Assembly (NCBI GenBank): GCA_002256485.1
Contig: NNSG01000004.1
Span: 62,001 to 126,000, forward strand
Length of the DNA stretch: 64,000 bases
Reading direction: 5' to 3'
Origin: Fidelibacterota bacterium 408169
Lineage (GTDB): Bacteria; Fidelibacterota; Marinisomatia; Marinisomatales; TCS55
A model generated the notes under the pieces. That model had not been told where the DNA came from, did not search any database, and saw nothing but the letters and a program-made list of their open reading frames with translations. Shown here one piece after another: positions 38,667 through 48,669 of this stretch (position 1 is the first letter of the stretch; each line of letters opens with the position of its first letter). The translations under genes were made by a program, and so were the position numbers.

Positions 38667-39328
38667 TATTCTTCTGTTATATGTTCAAAAAATACATATC
38701 CCGCAAGACCGAATATTACAACATAGGTAGCCATGATTAATACCCAAAATTGCCAATAACTAAAAGGTATAAGATGATACCATCCGGTTGTCGCTTTTAC
38801 GCAAGCGATGAGTAACGGTGTTATTAGAGGAAAAAGTAAAACAGGTAATAGAACAGCGCTCATTTTTGCACGCATAGCCATTCCGGAAACAATTACACCC
38901 ACAGCCACAATTCCCAAATTACCTAACATAACAATACCAATTCCGGGGACAAATGACATGGGCTGTGATAATGCTAAAAATAAGAAAAAGGGTAAAATAA
39001 CGAGTATCTCTATAATGGATAGAAATAAGATTCCACTGACCCATTTTGCAAAAAAAAGTGTTCCCCTGTCAATCGGTGCAGATAATAAATGTGCAAAAGC
39101 ATCAAAATCTTTTTCCTGTCCAAATAATCGATGCAATCCCAATGATGAACTCAAAACAACCAATGACCAGAATAAGCCCGGAGCCATTTCATGGTTTATC
39201 TTTGGATTTCCACTCAACGAAAAAGAAAAAATCAATAAGACTGTGAGACCAAAAGCCAACATGGATAAAATAACCTCTTTATTACGAAGTTCCACAAAAA
39301 GCTCTTTTTTGAGAAGTGTTATAAACAT
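38666..39328 (-). CDS. ccmB: Haem exporter permease CcmB
   Basis: Membrane protein of 220 aa with about six helices, the permease of the CcmAB ABC complex. N-terminal LLKKELFVELRNKEVILSMLAFG and the central RLFGQEKDFDAFAHLLSAPIDR are typical CcmB. With CcmA it uses ATP to release haem-loaded CcmE from CcmCD. It is 1 base from ccmA. Confidence 0.93.
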   Translation of the reverse strand: MFITLLKKELFVELRNKEVILSMLAFGLTVLLIFSFSLSGNPKINHEMAPGLFWSLVVLSSSLGLHRLFGQEKDFDAFAHLLSAPIDRGTLFFAKWVSGILFLSIIEILVILPFFLFLALSQPMSFVPGIGIVMLGNLGIVAVGVIVSGMAMRAKMSAVLLPVLLFPLITPLLIACVKATTGWYHLIPFSYWQFWVLIMATYVVIFGLAGYVFFEHITEE

Positions 39329-39329
39329 A

Positions 39330-40016
39330 TTAGTTCATTAAAGACGTAATTTTATTTTCCAAATCTGAAGTTGAGATCGGATCATCCAAAACAACAGAAT
39401 GCTTATCTAATACCATGATGCGCGATGATATTTTCAAAACTCGACGTATATCATGATCAACGAAGATGATACTTCGCTGGCCATTTTGCCAAGATTCCAT
39501 TTTTTTCAAAACAAATTTTTGACCGGGTATATCCAAACCATTAAATGGTTCATCAATCAAAAGTAATGACCAATCAATTAACTCTAAAAAAGATAGTTTT
39601 AATCTTTGCATCATTCCCTGGGAATATACTTTAACTGGTTCATCAGCAGCGTCTAATAATTCAAAATCCTTCAATACCGTATTAATTGAGTCGGGATTGG
39701 TTTTGCAGCCATGTAACAAACAAAAATAATGCAGATTTTCACTTGCAGTTAATGATGGATATAAACCTGGAGCATGACCGCAATAATAAAGACCCTTTCG
39801 ATGGGTTGCAACGCCTTCAAATAAATTATTTCCATTAAAAATAGCTTGCCCTTCTTCCGGAGATGAAATTTTTGCTATAATACGCAATAATGTTGATTTA
39901 CCCGCTCCATTTCTGCCAAGTAATGCTAGCGTTTCCCCAGGACATAATGAAAAAGAAATATCCTTTAAAACGGGCTTATAATGAAAGGATTTGGATATAT
40001 TTGATACAGTTAACAA
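39330..40016 (-). CDS. ccmA: Haem exporter ATPase CcmA
   Basis: ABC ATPase of 228 aa. Walker A LLGRNGAGKSTLLRIIA; the signature loop is VYSQGMMQRLKLSF (SQGM, as seen in CcmA-type ATPases rather than LSGGQ); Walker B LLLIDEPFNGLD. The start is a TTG at 40016; no better ATG is seen. It drives the CcmAB step of cytochrome c maturation. Confidence 0.92.
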   Translation of the reverse strand: MLTVSNISKSFHYKPVLKDISFSLCPGETLALLGRNGAGKSTLLRIIAKISSPEEGQAIFNGNNLFEGVATHRKGLYYCGHAPGLYPSLTASENLHYFCLLHGCKTNPDSINTVLKDFELLDAADEPVKVYSQGMMQRLKLSFLELIDWSLLLIDEPFNGLDIPGQKFVLKKMESWQNGQRSIIFVDHDIRRVLKISSRIMVLDKHSVVLDDPISTSDLENKITSLMN

Positions 40017-40031
40017 AAAATTATAAATTAA

Positions 40032-40298
40032 TTATTTATTCAAAATAGTCAGTATTTCTGACACTTCTTTTTTCAACTCATTACGAGTTTGGTTATAGTC
40101 TTCATCTTGGATATTATCTAATTGGTAATCCATATCCAGTTCCTTAATGTGTCTATACAGAATTTTTTTGCGTTGTTTCAACGCATCTGAACTTTTTTCA
40201 GTATCCTTTATTTCCAATCCCGGTTCAAGAAATAACGGTTGGATGACAAACACAGCTATAACAAAAATAATTAAAAAGGCTATGACAACACTCATCAT
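40032..40298 (-). CDS. Small CcmI-like membrane protein
   Basis: Protein of about 88 aa starting at the ATG at 40298, which overlaps the ccmF stop (ATGA). The 23-aa extension in the ORF track is only ccmF in another frame. One transmembrane helix (VVIAFLIIFVIAVFVIQPLF) is followed by a coiled-coil-like segment RKKILYRHIKELDMDYQLDN. This pattern, a helix and then an Arg/Glu-rich stretch with ELDxDYxxG-type wording, matches the N-terminal part of CcmI and small stand-alone versions found beside ccmF. The TPR half of full CcmI is absent. Confidence 0.65.
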   Translation of the reverse strand: MMSVVIAFLIIFVIAVFVIQPLFLEPGLEIKDTEKSSDALKQRKKILYRHIKELDMDYQLDNIQDEDYNQTRNELKKEVSEILTILNK

Positions 40299-42268
40299 GA
40301 TTTTACCTTTCTCGGCGGCCATAAAGCAACGAGTGTTCCCAATACAAACAAATAACCGCCGTACCAAACCCAGTTAACCAATGGATTAATCATAATTTTT
40401 AGATAAGCCACTTCATTTTCCAAGTCTACACTGTTGAATATGGAATAAATATCCTTTTTTATTGTAGAATAAATGTCAAGTTCACTATGGGGTTGACGAC
40501 GTTCAGGATTAGGATTACGATGAAAATAAATACGTTTCTCCGGATGCAGTTTAATAAATGATTTACCTGAGGACGCATCGGCTACAACCAAATCGGCAAT
40601 ATAGGCATAATGATTGGGACGTTCTTCTTCCCGAATATTATACAATGTGAATGAATAACCGCTTAAATGCTCACTTTCACCTTTTTTAAGTCCAAATTCT
40701 TTCTCACTATCAAATGAATGGCCTGTAAATCCAACAAACATCAGTACAATTCCAACATGAACGATATATCCTCCATATCTACTACGGTTCTTTCGTATCA
40801 ATCGCCAAAAAGCAATGAAAGGGTTTTCTTTTTGTGATATCATCCTTGAACGGATTCCCCTGAAAAATTCATATCCTATGGTTGTTAAGACAAATGCCGA
40901 TAAACTGAATGAAACCAGTACATATCCTCTGATATTGAATATGTAGAGCACCAGTGCCGTGACTAAACCCATAACTATCGGTGTGGTAAAGTTTCGAATG
41001 AAACTTTGGTTGGACGTACGGCGCCAAACCAATAGAGGGCCAACTCCTGTTAAAAGTAAGAGTATTAATCCAATGGGAATATTCACTTGATTAAAAAATG
41101 GTGCGCCGACTGTGATTTTGGTTCCGCGAACCGCTTCTGAAATAACCGGAAATATTGTTCCCCAGAACACTGCAAAACACATGACAATAAACACAACATT
41201 ATTAAACAAAAATCCACTTTCTCTCGATGTAAATGATTCTATTCTTTTTTCTGATCGAAGAAAAGATTTTCGGTTGTATAAAAGTAAAAAAGAAACAACT
41301 AATATTAAAAATACAAATCCAAGAAAAATGGGACCCAGAGAAGAAGCAGTAAACGAATGAACGGAAGACATAACTCCGCTTCGTGTTAAAAATGTCCCGA
41401 AAATGCAAAGGGTGAATGTGATGATAATGAGAGTCATGTTCCAAACTTTTAACATGTCCTTCTTTTCCTGGATGATGATGGAATGGAGCAATGCAGTTCC
41501 TGTAAGCCATGGCATAAACGATGCATTTTCAACGGGATCCCATGCCCAGTAGCCACCCCAGCCCAATTCTTGGTACGCCCACCATCCGCCCAGGATGATT
41601 CCGATACTTAACATTAGCCACACGAAAAGCAACCATTGCCTTACAGTGCGCATCCATAGAGCATTCATATCCCTTTGTGCCATGGCTGCAATGGAAAATG
41701 CAAATGGAACAGTAAACCCTACATAACCTAAATATAGCATAGGAGGATGAATAGCCATGGTTATATTTTGTAATAATGGATTTAAACCCAAACCATTTAC
41801 CACCACAAAATCAGCTTCTGTTGGTATAAATGGATTACTAACAAAATTGATTAAGATAAGAAAAAACAGTTGAACTGTTGTCATGACAATCATCACCCAT
41901 GGCATGATTTTGTGTTGTGATCGCTGATTCTGGAATATGGTAATAACTGCATAGACAGACAGAGTAAATAACCAGAATAGTAACGAACCGGATTGCCCAG
42001 CCCAAAGAGCAGTTATTTTATAAATGAAGGGCGTTTCCAAACTCGTATAATGGGCAACATAATCTACATCAAAATTGCTTGAGATGAGTAATTGAGTCAG
42101 AATAAGTGTCGCTAATATACTTAAAAGTGAAACGGTCAGAGCTGCCCGTTGTCCGGATAAAAATAACCGTCCATCTCCACTACGTAAATAGAAAACGTGT
42201 AAAATGATGGTAACAATCGCCAGACCAAGAGCAAGATTTATGGCCAATCCGCCAATAACAGGTATCAT
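40295..42268 (-). CDS. ccmF: Cytochrome c haem lyase subunit CcmF
   Basis: Large membrane protein of 657 aa with about 15 helices. The WWD haem-binding motif is WGGYWAWDPVENASFMPWL (about residues 231-249). Family histidines include HPPMLYLGYVGF and LLHSIIIQ. It takes haem from CcmE and attaches it to apocytochrome CXXCH in the periplasm. The gene follows ccmE with an ATGA overlap. Confidence 0.96.
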   Translation of the reverse strand: MIPVIGGLAINLALGLAIVTIILHVFYLRSGDGRLFLSGQRAALTVSLLSILATLILTQLLISSNFDVDYVAHYTSLETPFIYKITALWAGQSGSLLFWLFTLSVYAVITIFQNQRSQHKIMPWVMIVMTTVQLFFLILINFVSNPFIPTEADFVVVNGLGLNPLLQNITMAIHPPMLYLGYVGFTVPFAFSIAAMAQRDMNALWMRTVRQWLLFVWLMLSIGIILGGWWAYQELGWGGYWAWDPVENASFMPWLTGTALLHSIIIQEKKDMLKVWNMTLIIITFTLCIFGTFLTRSGVMSSVHSFTASSLGPIFLGFVFLILVVSFLLLYNRKSFLRSEKRIESFTSRESGFLFNNVVFIVMCFAVFWGTIFPVISEAVRGTKITVGAPFFNQVNIPIGLILLLLTGVGPLLVWRRTSNQSFIRNFTTPIVMGLVTALVLYIFNIRGYVLVSFSLSAFVLTTIGYEFFRGIRSRMISQKENPFIAFWRLIRKNRSRYGGYIVHVGIVLMFVGFTGHSFDSEKEFGLKKGESEHLSGYSFTLYNIREEERPNHYAYIADLVVADASSGKSFIKLHPEKRIYFHRNPNPERRQPHSELDIYSTIKKDIYSIFNSVDLENEVAYLKIMINPLVNWVWYGGYLFVLGTLVALWPPRKVKS

Positions 42269-42699
42269 ATAGAAACTTCGTCCAGGTTATAACTGTTTTC
42301 ATCCCGTAAATCACCTTCGTATCGGGATGCACATTTTGTTTGCAGTATATCTGCTTCAAACAATCCGTTCACATACATACCTTCTATGATAACTTCGGCA
42401 CCATCTTTGAATAAATCGGGGCGAGCACCTGTGTAATGGACGGGAAGTATATAATCACCTTCCTTCAACTCAAACTGGCATGACAAGTAATTGTTATTAT
42501 CTAAATGAATAGATCCTTCTGCAACCAAACCACCCAATCGAACACGATCAGAATGATCTTTATCGATTAATTCTTCAACGGAAAGGAATGTAACCAATGC
42601 CTGTTCATCTGCAGGATTGGACGAGGCCCACCATATCCAAAAGACCACAACGACAATTATACCGGAAATTGCAAAATAAAATTTGTTTTTTGAATTCAT
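42265..42699 (-). CDS. ccmE: Haem chaperone CcmE, CxxxY type
   Basis: Periplasmic haem chaperone of 144 aa from the ATG at 42699, which overlaps the mutase stop (TAATG). One N-terminal transmembrane anchor (FAISGIIVVVVFWIWW), then the OB-fold with GGLVAEGSIH and VHYTGARPDLFKDGAEVIIEG. The C-terminal haem-binding motif reads TKCASRYEG: cysteine 123 takes the place of the usual histidine (HxxxY), giving CxxxY, with tyrosine 127 kept. CxxxY CcmEs are known from archaea and some sulfate reducers. The rest of the family pattern is intact. Confidence 0.92.
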   Translation of the reverse strand: MNSKNKFYFAISGIIVVVVFWIWWASSNPADEQALVTFLSVEELIDKDHSDRVRLGGLVAEGSIHLDNNNYLSCQFELKEGDYILPVHYTGARPDLFKDGAEVIIEGMYVNGLFEADILQTKCASRYEGDLRDENSYNLDEVSI

Positions 42700-44357
42700 T
42701 AGAAAACTGCTGCTTCCTGCCATTCTCCAAATTCAGCTTTTAAGGAAATGACAATTTCGCCCATGGTTGCATACGTCTTTGCTGCATCAACTATGGGCTT
42801 CATTAAATTAGTTTCATTTATACAGGCTTCCTGAATATTTGAAAGTGCTTGCTGAACAGCATCTTCATCACGTTCAGAACGCAATTTATTGAGTGCTTCA
42901 ACCTGTCTTTGCCCCACTTCATCTCCAATTTCCAAAATGGGTATTTCAATTTCTTCATCATCCTTGACAAACTCATTTACGCCTACAACTATCCGTTGTT
43001 TTGAATCCACTTTTCGCTGATATTCTGATGCAGCGTGAGCGATTTCCCTCTGGAAAAACCCCTTTTCAATGCCAGGAATAACACCGCCCATTTCTTCAAT
43101 AGTATGGAAATATTTTTCAGCTTCTTTTTCCAGTTTATCCGTTAACATCTCCATAAACCATGAACCACCGAGAGGATCAGCTACATTTGCAGCGCCGGTT
43201 TCAAAGGCAATTAATTGCTGAGTGCGAAGAGCAATTTCCGCAGCTTTACGAGATGGCAATGCCAATGTTTCATCCATTGAATTGGTATGTAAAGATTGAG
43301 TGCCTCCTAACACAGCTGCCATAGCTTGAAATGCTGTTCTAGCGATGTTTATCTCAGGTTGTTGAGCTGTAAGAGAACATCCGGCAGTTTGTGTATGAAA
43401 ACGCAACTTCCATGATCGGGGGTTTTTAGCTCCATACTTTTCTTTCATATGCCGCGCCCAAATTCGGCGAGCGGCTCGAAATTTTGCTATTTCTTCAAAA
43501 AAGTCTAAGTGGGAGTTAAAAAAGAAAGAAAGTCGTGGAGCAAAATCATCAATGTCCAACCCAGCTTTTATTCCGTATTCAACATATGTAAATCCATCTG
43601 CCAAAGTAAATGCCAATTCCTGTGCTGCAGTTGATCCTGCTTCGCGTATGTGATATCCGCTGATTGAAATGGTATTAAATTTGGGTAAATGCTTTGTACA
43701 ATATGTCATCATATCTGTAATAATACGCATGGAATGTTCCGGTGGGAAAATCCATTCTTTTTGAGCAATGAATTCTTTTAAAATATCATTTTGCAGAGTG
43801 CCACGAATACTTTCCAATGAGATTCCCTGTTTTTCCGCCACAGCAATGTAGAATGCAAGTAAAATAATAGCCGGACCATTAATTGTTTGGGAAACAGAAA
43901 TATCACCCAAATTTATTCCCTCAAACAAACGTTCCATATCTTTGAGAGACGCAACGCTGACACCGCATTTTCCTACTTCCCCAACTGCGTATGGATGATC
44001 AGGATCGTATCCCATTAAAGTAGGCATATCATATGCTACAGAAAGGCCCGTTTGACCATGGCTCAATAAATAGTGGTAGCGCTCATTTGTATCTTCAGGT
44101 GAACCAAATCCTGCAAACTGGCGCATCGTCCACATTTTTCCCCGGTACATATTGGCATGAATTCCCCGTGTATATGGAAATTGTCCGGGGAAACCCAGCT
44201 TCTCCATATATCCATTCTCATTGGATTCAGGATAATAAAGCTGTTTAATCTTTTCACCGCTTAACGTGTCAAAATTGTAATCTCTTGTGCTTGCTTTAGC
44301 TGATTCGTTTTTCCATGTCTTTTCAGCATCATTGAATATGTCGAGTTGTTTGTCCAT
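42699..44357 (-). CDS. Methylmalonyl-CoA mutase large (catalytic) chain
   Basis: Acyl-CoA mutase of about 552 aa, the size of stand-alone alpha subunits. It isomerises methylmalonyl-CoA and succinyl-CoA using adenosylcobalamin. The substrate barrel is marked by [26 protein letters not shown], then [15 protein letters not shown] and the central [12 protein letters not shown]. No B12-binding DxHxxG domain is present, so a separate small chain must exist elsewhere. A PduO-type adenosyltransferase is 7 kb away. The track's start is TTG; ATG at 44357 is preferred. Isobutyryl- or ethylmalonyl-CoA mutases are alternatives. Confidence 0.88.
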   Translation of the reverse strand: MDKQLDIFNDAEKTWKNESAKASTRDYNFDTLSGEKIKQLYYPESNENGYMEKLGFPGQFPYTRGIHANMYRGKMWTMRQFAGFGSPEDTNERYHYLLSHGQTGLSVAYDMPTLMGYDPDHPYAVGEVGKCGVSVASLKDMERLFEGINLGDISVSQTINGPAIILLAFYIAVAEKQGISLESIRGTLQNDILKEFIAQKEWIFPPEHSMRIITDMMTYCTKHLPKFNTISISGYHIREAGSTAAQELAFTLADGFTYVEYGIKAGLDIDDFAPRLSFFFNSHLDFFEEIAKFRAARRIWARHMKEKYGAKNPRSWKLRFHTQTAGCSLTAQQPEINIARTAFQAMAAVLGGTQSLHTNSMDETLALPSRKAAEIALRTQQLIAFETGAANVADPLGGSWFMEMLTDKLEKEAEKYFHTIEEMGGVIPGIEKGFFQREIAHAASEYQRKVDSKQRIVVGVNEFVKDDEEIEIPILEIGDEVGQRQVEALNKLRSERDEDAVQQALSNIQEACINETNLMKPIVDAAKTYATMGEIVISLKAEFGEWQEAAVF

Positions 44358-44399
44358 AATATGGTTTATCAAAGTGTAGAAATTACTGTATTAAACGGT

Positions 44400-46148
44400 T
44401 TATTTATTCAACGTTTTTTCATTATTAAAAACCGTCATTATTCCTTCAATTATCATCCACCCAATCAAAATAATCAGGAATATATTCAACCCAAACAAAA
44501 ATGAATTTGTTTCAAAAAATTGTACTGCTTTTAAAAAAAGTGATGTAATTGTGATTAACATAATAAACAACATGGGTAATAGTAAAGGGAGAATGGGTTT
44601 TTTCCTTTGCCAAAAATAGAGAGTTAATACCATAAGTGTTAGGGCTGCGAGCATTTGATTACTTGCTCCAAAAATCGGCCACAATGCCCATCCGGTTTGT
44701 TTAACCACACCTGTTGCAGGATCGTTTACATTCGTAAAAACCAATAGCATTGCAGGTATAATGGCTACAAAAGTTGCCAAAATTCTATTCTTTAAGATGG
44801 TTATACCCAACGAATCACCCAATTCTGCTAAAATAAAACGTTGAATACGTGTCGCCGTATCCAACGTTGTAGCTGCAAATGAAATAACCAGAACGGCCAT
44901 TAACGTTTTGGCTAATTCTGGCGGAATACCTATTGATTCAATTAATGCTCCACCACCCAAAACAAATGCAGCTGCTTTATTCCCGCTGGCATGAGCCCAT
45001 GAATCATAATAAACAGCCCAATTCAAATCAGTTACCTGACCCATTGAAGGAAGGCTGCATTGAGATACCAACGCAATGCCGGCAACGGCTGCGATGGTAG
45101 ATGCTAAAGCGAGTGTACCTTCACCAATCATACCACCATAACCCACCATTCGTGCATCGGTAAGTTTATCCAACTGTTTGGATGACGTTCCCGATGAAAC
45201 CAATCCGTGAAATCCACTGATGGCACCACATGCAATTGTAACAAAGAGTAAAGGAAATAAAGAGGGCCCTTCAGTTGTCAAGCGCAGCATGGGTGCATCA
45301 ATAACAGGTCGTGCGATAAAAACACCTAAATATATCAGTCCAAGACCAACAATGAGTTGGTGACTATTGATATAATCACGTGGTTGGAGGAGAATCCACA
45401 CCGGTAAAAGACTGACAATTCCCGAATACAAAAACATTAAAACGACCCAAACGTTTGTCGACTGGGATTGTGTTAAACCCATTGTTTCAAAACTGATAGG
45501 CGTTTTTGTGCCTATCCAAACGAAAAAGTACAGTAACCCCAAGGCTAATAATGACGGTAAAAGTGCATCCATTCCTTTTTTATAGATAAGCCATCCCACA
45601 CCAATGGCTATGATGATTTCAATATTAATGGGTAAGACAGATGTTGGAATTGCTACAAATAAATCTGCAATAGCCATGGCAAAAACAGCCAATACCAGCC
45701 AAACCAACAAAACAATAAAAATGAGAAATAAAACACGTACTCGTCCATTGATGATACGGGATGAAATATCGGCCATACTTTTACCCTTTTCCTTAACACT
45801 CATGACTAGGGCACCGAAATCATGAACCGTTCCAATAAATACAGTTCCCAACACAACCCAAAGTATAGCCGGTAACCAACCCCAGTATGCAGCGACACAG
45901 GGTCCAATAATCGGAGCTGCTCCGGCTATTGAAGTAAAATGATGACCAAAAAGGATGTGTTTTTTAGTTGGGAGGAAATCAATGTTATCACGGAATTCAT
46001 GAGCAGGTGTTGTGAGATCATCATCCAAACCATAGATACGTTTACTCAGCCATTTAGAATAAAATCGATAACCCAGAAAGAAGAGAAAAATACCAAAGAG
46101 GGCAAGGTGGACGGAATTCACTGGATTAGATTGAAACTGTACTATCAA
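44400..46148 (-). CDS. cstA: Carbon starvation protein CstA-like peptide/pyruvate transporter
   Basis: Integral membrane protein of 582 aa with some 15-16 hydrophobic segments. The CstA signature appears as HHFTSIAGAAPIIGPCVAAYWGWLPA near the N-terminus, with FGALVMSVKEKGKSMADIS and the GFHGLVSSGTSSKQL motif. In E. coli relatives (CstA, BtsT) move peptides or pyruvate. The start is a TTG at 46148 inside the dxs 3' end; a GTG at 46121 (MNSVHLALFG) is an alternative. Confidence 0.9.
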   Translation of the reverse strand: MIVQFQSNPVNSVHLALFGIFLFFLGYRFYSKWLSKRIYGLDDDLTTPAHEFRDNIDFLPTKKHILFGHHFTSIAGAAPIIGPCVAAYWGWLPAILWVVLGTVFIGTVHDFGALVMSVKEKGKSMADISSRIINGRVRVLFLIFIVLLVWLVLAVFAMAIADLFVAIPTSVLPINIEIIIAIGVGWLIYKKGMDALLPSLLALGLLYFFVWIGTKTPISFETMGLTQSQSTNVWVVLMFLYSGIVSLLPVWILLQPRDYINSHQLIVGLGLIYLGVFIARPVIDAPMLRLTTEGPSLFPLLFVTIACGAISGFHGLVSSGTSSKQLDKLTDARMVGYGGMIGEGTLALASTIAAVAGIALVSQCSLPSMGQVTDLNWAVYYDSWAHASGNKAAAFVLGGGALIESIGIPPELAKTLMAVLVISFAATTLDTATRIQRFILAELGDSLGITILKNRILATFVAIIPAMLLVFTNVNDPATGVVKQTGWALWPIFGASNQMLAALTLMVLTLYFWQRKKPILPLLLPMLFIMLITITSLFLKAVQFFETNSFLFGLNIFLIILIGWMIIEGIMTVFNNEKTLNK

Positions 46149-48024
46149 CCATAAGCTTTGAAATAGTATTTATTAAACCATCTGTATTCAAACCTAAATT
46201 CTGCAAAAGGACGTTTCGTGGTCCATGCTCAACATATGAATCCGGTAATCCAATCCGCTTCATACGGCCTGTATATCCATGTTCAGACATCCAGGAAATG
46301 ACTCCTTCTCCAAATCCTCCTTTGATAACACCTTCTTCAATCGTAACTATGACTTTGAATTTCTTCAGGGCTGATTTCAAATATGCTGTATCCATGGGTT
46401 TAATAAATTGACAATTGACAACTTCACACGAAATACCGATCGTTTCCAATTTTTCTGCTGCTTTAACAGCATCATACACCATGGGTCCTACAGCTAAAAT
46501 GGCCGCATCAGAGCCATAATTTTCGATCTCCCAGCATCCAATAGGCAACAATTCTGCCTGGCCATTTTGATCAAACTCCACGGCACTTGCTTTCGGGTAG
46601 CGTATGGCGATTGGACGGTCTGTTATATCCAAAGCTGTATAAAGAAGATTACGAAAATCATTACCATTTTTAGGAGCTGCAATAATAATATCTTGGATGC
46701 ATCTTAAATATGCCATATCCAAAGCACCGTGATGAGTGGGGCCGTCTTCCCCAACTATACCTGCTCTATCCATGCAAAAAATAACGGGTAAATGCTGAAT
46801 AGCTGCATCATGAACAATGTGGTCAAACGCTCGTTGTAAAAATGTAGAATATATAGCACAAATGGGCCGCATACCTTCTGTTGCCAAACCGGATGCAAAT
46901 GTAACACCGTGCCCTTCAGCTATTCCTACATCATAATATCGATCAGGAAATTCTTTTTTAAACGGTATTAATCCTGTTCCTTCACCCATGGCAGCTGTAA
47001 TACAAACAACTTCTTTATTATTCCTGGCCGCTTCTCTGGAAATATGACCAAAAACAGTTTGGAAAGAAGGAATGTCTAACACAGGTTGGGGTTGTCCATT
47101 TGTACTGGATGTGGGTGTTGCTTTGACACCATGATACCCTACAGGATCTTTTTCCGCTTCATCCAATCCTTTTCCTTTTTTGGTAACGACATGGAGTAAT
47201 ACCGGCGTTTTTATATCCTTAATATTATTTAACGTATGGACGAGCTCTTCTACATCATGGCCGTCAATCGGTCCAAAATATCGAAAACCTAATTCATCAA
47301 AAATAATGCCCGGAACAATGAGATTTTTTAATCCTTCTTCTATCTTTTTAATAAATATTCTGGTCCATTTTTTACCCATGGGTAGACCGCCGGTCAGTCT
47401 CCATATCTCATCTCTAACGCGATTATAAAGAGGGTTTGTAATAACATGGGTTAAGTGTGTTCGAATCGCACCAACATTCGGGCTAATTGACATATCATTA
47501 TCATTCAAAATAACTAATAATTGCTTGCGTAAATGACCAGCATTATTCAATCCTTCAAACGCTAAACCACCGGTCATAGCACCATCACCTATTACAGCAC
47601 TTACTCGAAAATTATTCCCATGGTGATCACGAGCAGCAGCAATTCCCAATGCTGCAGAAATGGATGTTGATGCATGGCCGGCGCCAAACACATCATACTC
47701 ACTTTCAGTGCGTTTGAGAAAACCACTCAAGCCCTTATGCTGGCGAATAGTTTTCAATTCTTCAAACCTACCGGTGAGAATTTTATGGGCGTAACCTTGA
47801 TGTCCCACATCCCAAACGATTTTATCTTTTGGCGTATTGTAAACATGATGGAGCGCCACGGTTAATTCAATCACACCTAAAGTTGGTGCTAAATGTCCTC
47901 CCGTTTTCGTGATCACATCAATCGTATAACTCCGAACTTCATCGCATAATTGGCGTAATTGATTAGTATTATAACCTCGTATATCCGCCGGGGATTTTAT
48001 TTTTGGCAATAATTCAAGCTGCAT
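46126..48024 (-). CDS. dxs: 1-Deoxy-D-xylulose-5-phosphate synthase
   Basis: DXS of 632 aa, normal length. It condenses pyruvate and G3P with thiamine diphosphate, the first step of the MEP isoprenoid pathway. ThDP-binding GDGAMTGGLAFEGLNNAG, N-terminal HVVTKKGKGLDEAE, and the transketolase domain with DRAGIVGEDGPTHHGALD. The gene overlaps pdxT by 11 bases. ispH of the same pathway lies about 1.5 kb upstream. Confidence 0.97.
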   Translation of the reverse strand: MQLELLPKIKSPADIRGYNTNQLRQLCDEVRSYTIDVITKTGGHLAPTLGVIELTVALHHVYNTPKDKIVWDVGHQGYAHKILTGRFEELKTIRQHKGLSGFLKRTESEYDVFGAGHASTSISAALGIAAARDHHGNNFRVSAVIGDGAMTGGLAFEGLNNAGHLRKQLLVILNDNDMSISPNVGAIRTHLTHVITNPLYNRVRDEIWRLTGGLPMGKKWTRIFIKKIEEGLKNLIVPGIIFDELGFRYFGPIDGHDVEELVHTLNNIKDIKTPVLLHVVTKKGKGLDEAEKDPVGYHGVKATPTSSTNGQPQPVLDIPSFQTVFGHISREAARNNKEVVCITAAMGEGTGLIPFKKEFPDRYYDVGIAEGHGVTFASGLATEGMRPICAIYSTFLQRAFDHIVHDAAIQHLPVIFCMDRAGIVGEDGPTHHGALDMAYLRCIQDIIIAAPKNGNDFRNLLYTALDITDRPIAIRYPKASAVEFDQNGQAELLPIGCWEIENYGSDAAILAVGPMVYDAVKAAEKLETIGISCEVVNCQFIKPMDTAYLKSALKKFKVIVTIEEGVIKGGFGEGVISWMSEHGYTGRMKRIGLPDSYVEHGPRNVLLQNLGLNTDGLINTISKLMVDSTVSI

Positions 48025-48613
48025 GGGATGATTCTTGTTGGTTTATAGAGTCATTAATACAAAAAGCGGCTTTGTGAAAAATAGTGATGTTATTTAACTC
48101 CGGGTGAAAAGAAAGTGCAATGTGTTGACCTTGTTTTACAACACAAGGTTCATTATTGTACTCAGCGAGAATTTCAACATTTTTACCTATTTTAGTGATT
48201 TTAGGAGCACGAATAAATGTTGCCTTTATTTTTTCTGTATGCCCATTAAGTCTAACAGGTAATTCATCAACAAATGAATGAACTTGTCTTCCATAGGCAT
48301 TACGATCAACCTCCAAATCAATTATACCCAGTGGTTCTACAAGAGGGTGATTTACGTTTTTACTCATCATAATCATCCCTGCGCATGTACCTAATATTGG
48401 TTTATTTTTGGCAAATTCCTTGATCGGTTTATGAAAGTGATTTTTATTCATCAAATTTGTTAGTGTTGTAGACTCACCACCGGGAATGATTAATCCATCC
48501 AGATCATTTAATTCTTCTGAATAGCGGACAATCGTATAATCCATCTTCAAGTCACTCAAGATGATGGCATGTTTTTCAACATCACCTTGTAATGCTAGAA
48601 TACCAATGTTCAT
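48014..48613 (-). CDS. pdxT: Pyridoxal 5'-phosphate synthase glutaminase subunit
   Basis: Class I glutaminase of about 199 aa starting at the ATG at 48613. It feeds ammonia to PdxS. Motifs: GILALQGDVEKH, GLIIPGGESTTLTNL, nucleophile cysteine in GTCAGMIM, and the catalytic His/Glu in LSFHPEL. It is about 50 bases after pdxS on the same strand, and 11 bases overlap dxs. Confidence 0.94.
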   Translation of the reverse strand: MNIGILALQGDVEKHAIILSDLKMDYTIVRYSEELNDLDGLIIPGGESTTLTNLMNKNHFHKPIKEFAKNKPILGTCAGMIMMSKNVNHPLVEPLGIIDLEVDRNAYGRQVHSFVDELPVRLNGHTEKIKATFIRAPKITKIGKNVEILAEYNNEPCVVKQGQHIALSFHPELNNITIFHKAAFCINDSINQQESSHAA

Positions 48614-48669
48614 TTTAAAAACCATTCAAAGGATTAAAATTTTTGAAAGGTGTTTTGAAATTGACCAAA

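Noticed and set aside
38808-39341. A 177-aa plus-strand ORF opposite ccmB, the longest shadow ORF in the track.
   Set aside because: It is the exact antisense of ccmB, with low-complexity K/N/I/P composition and no recognisable motif.
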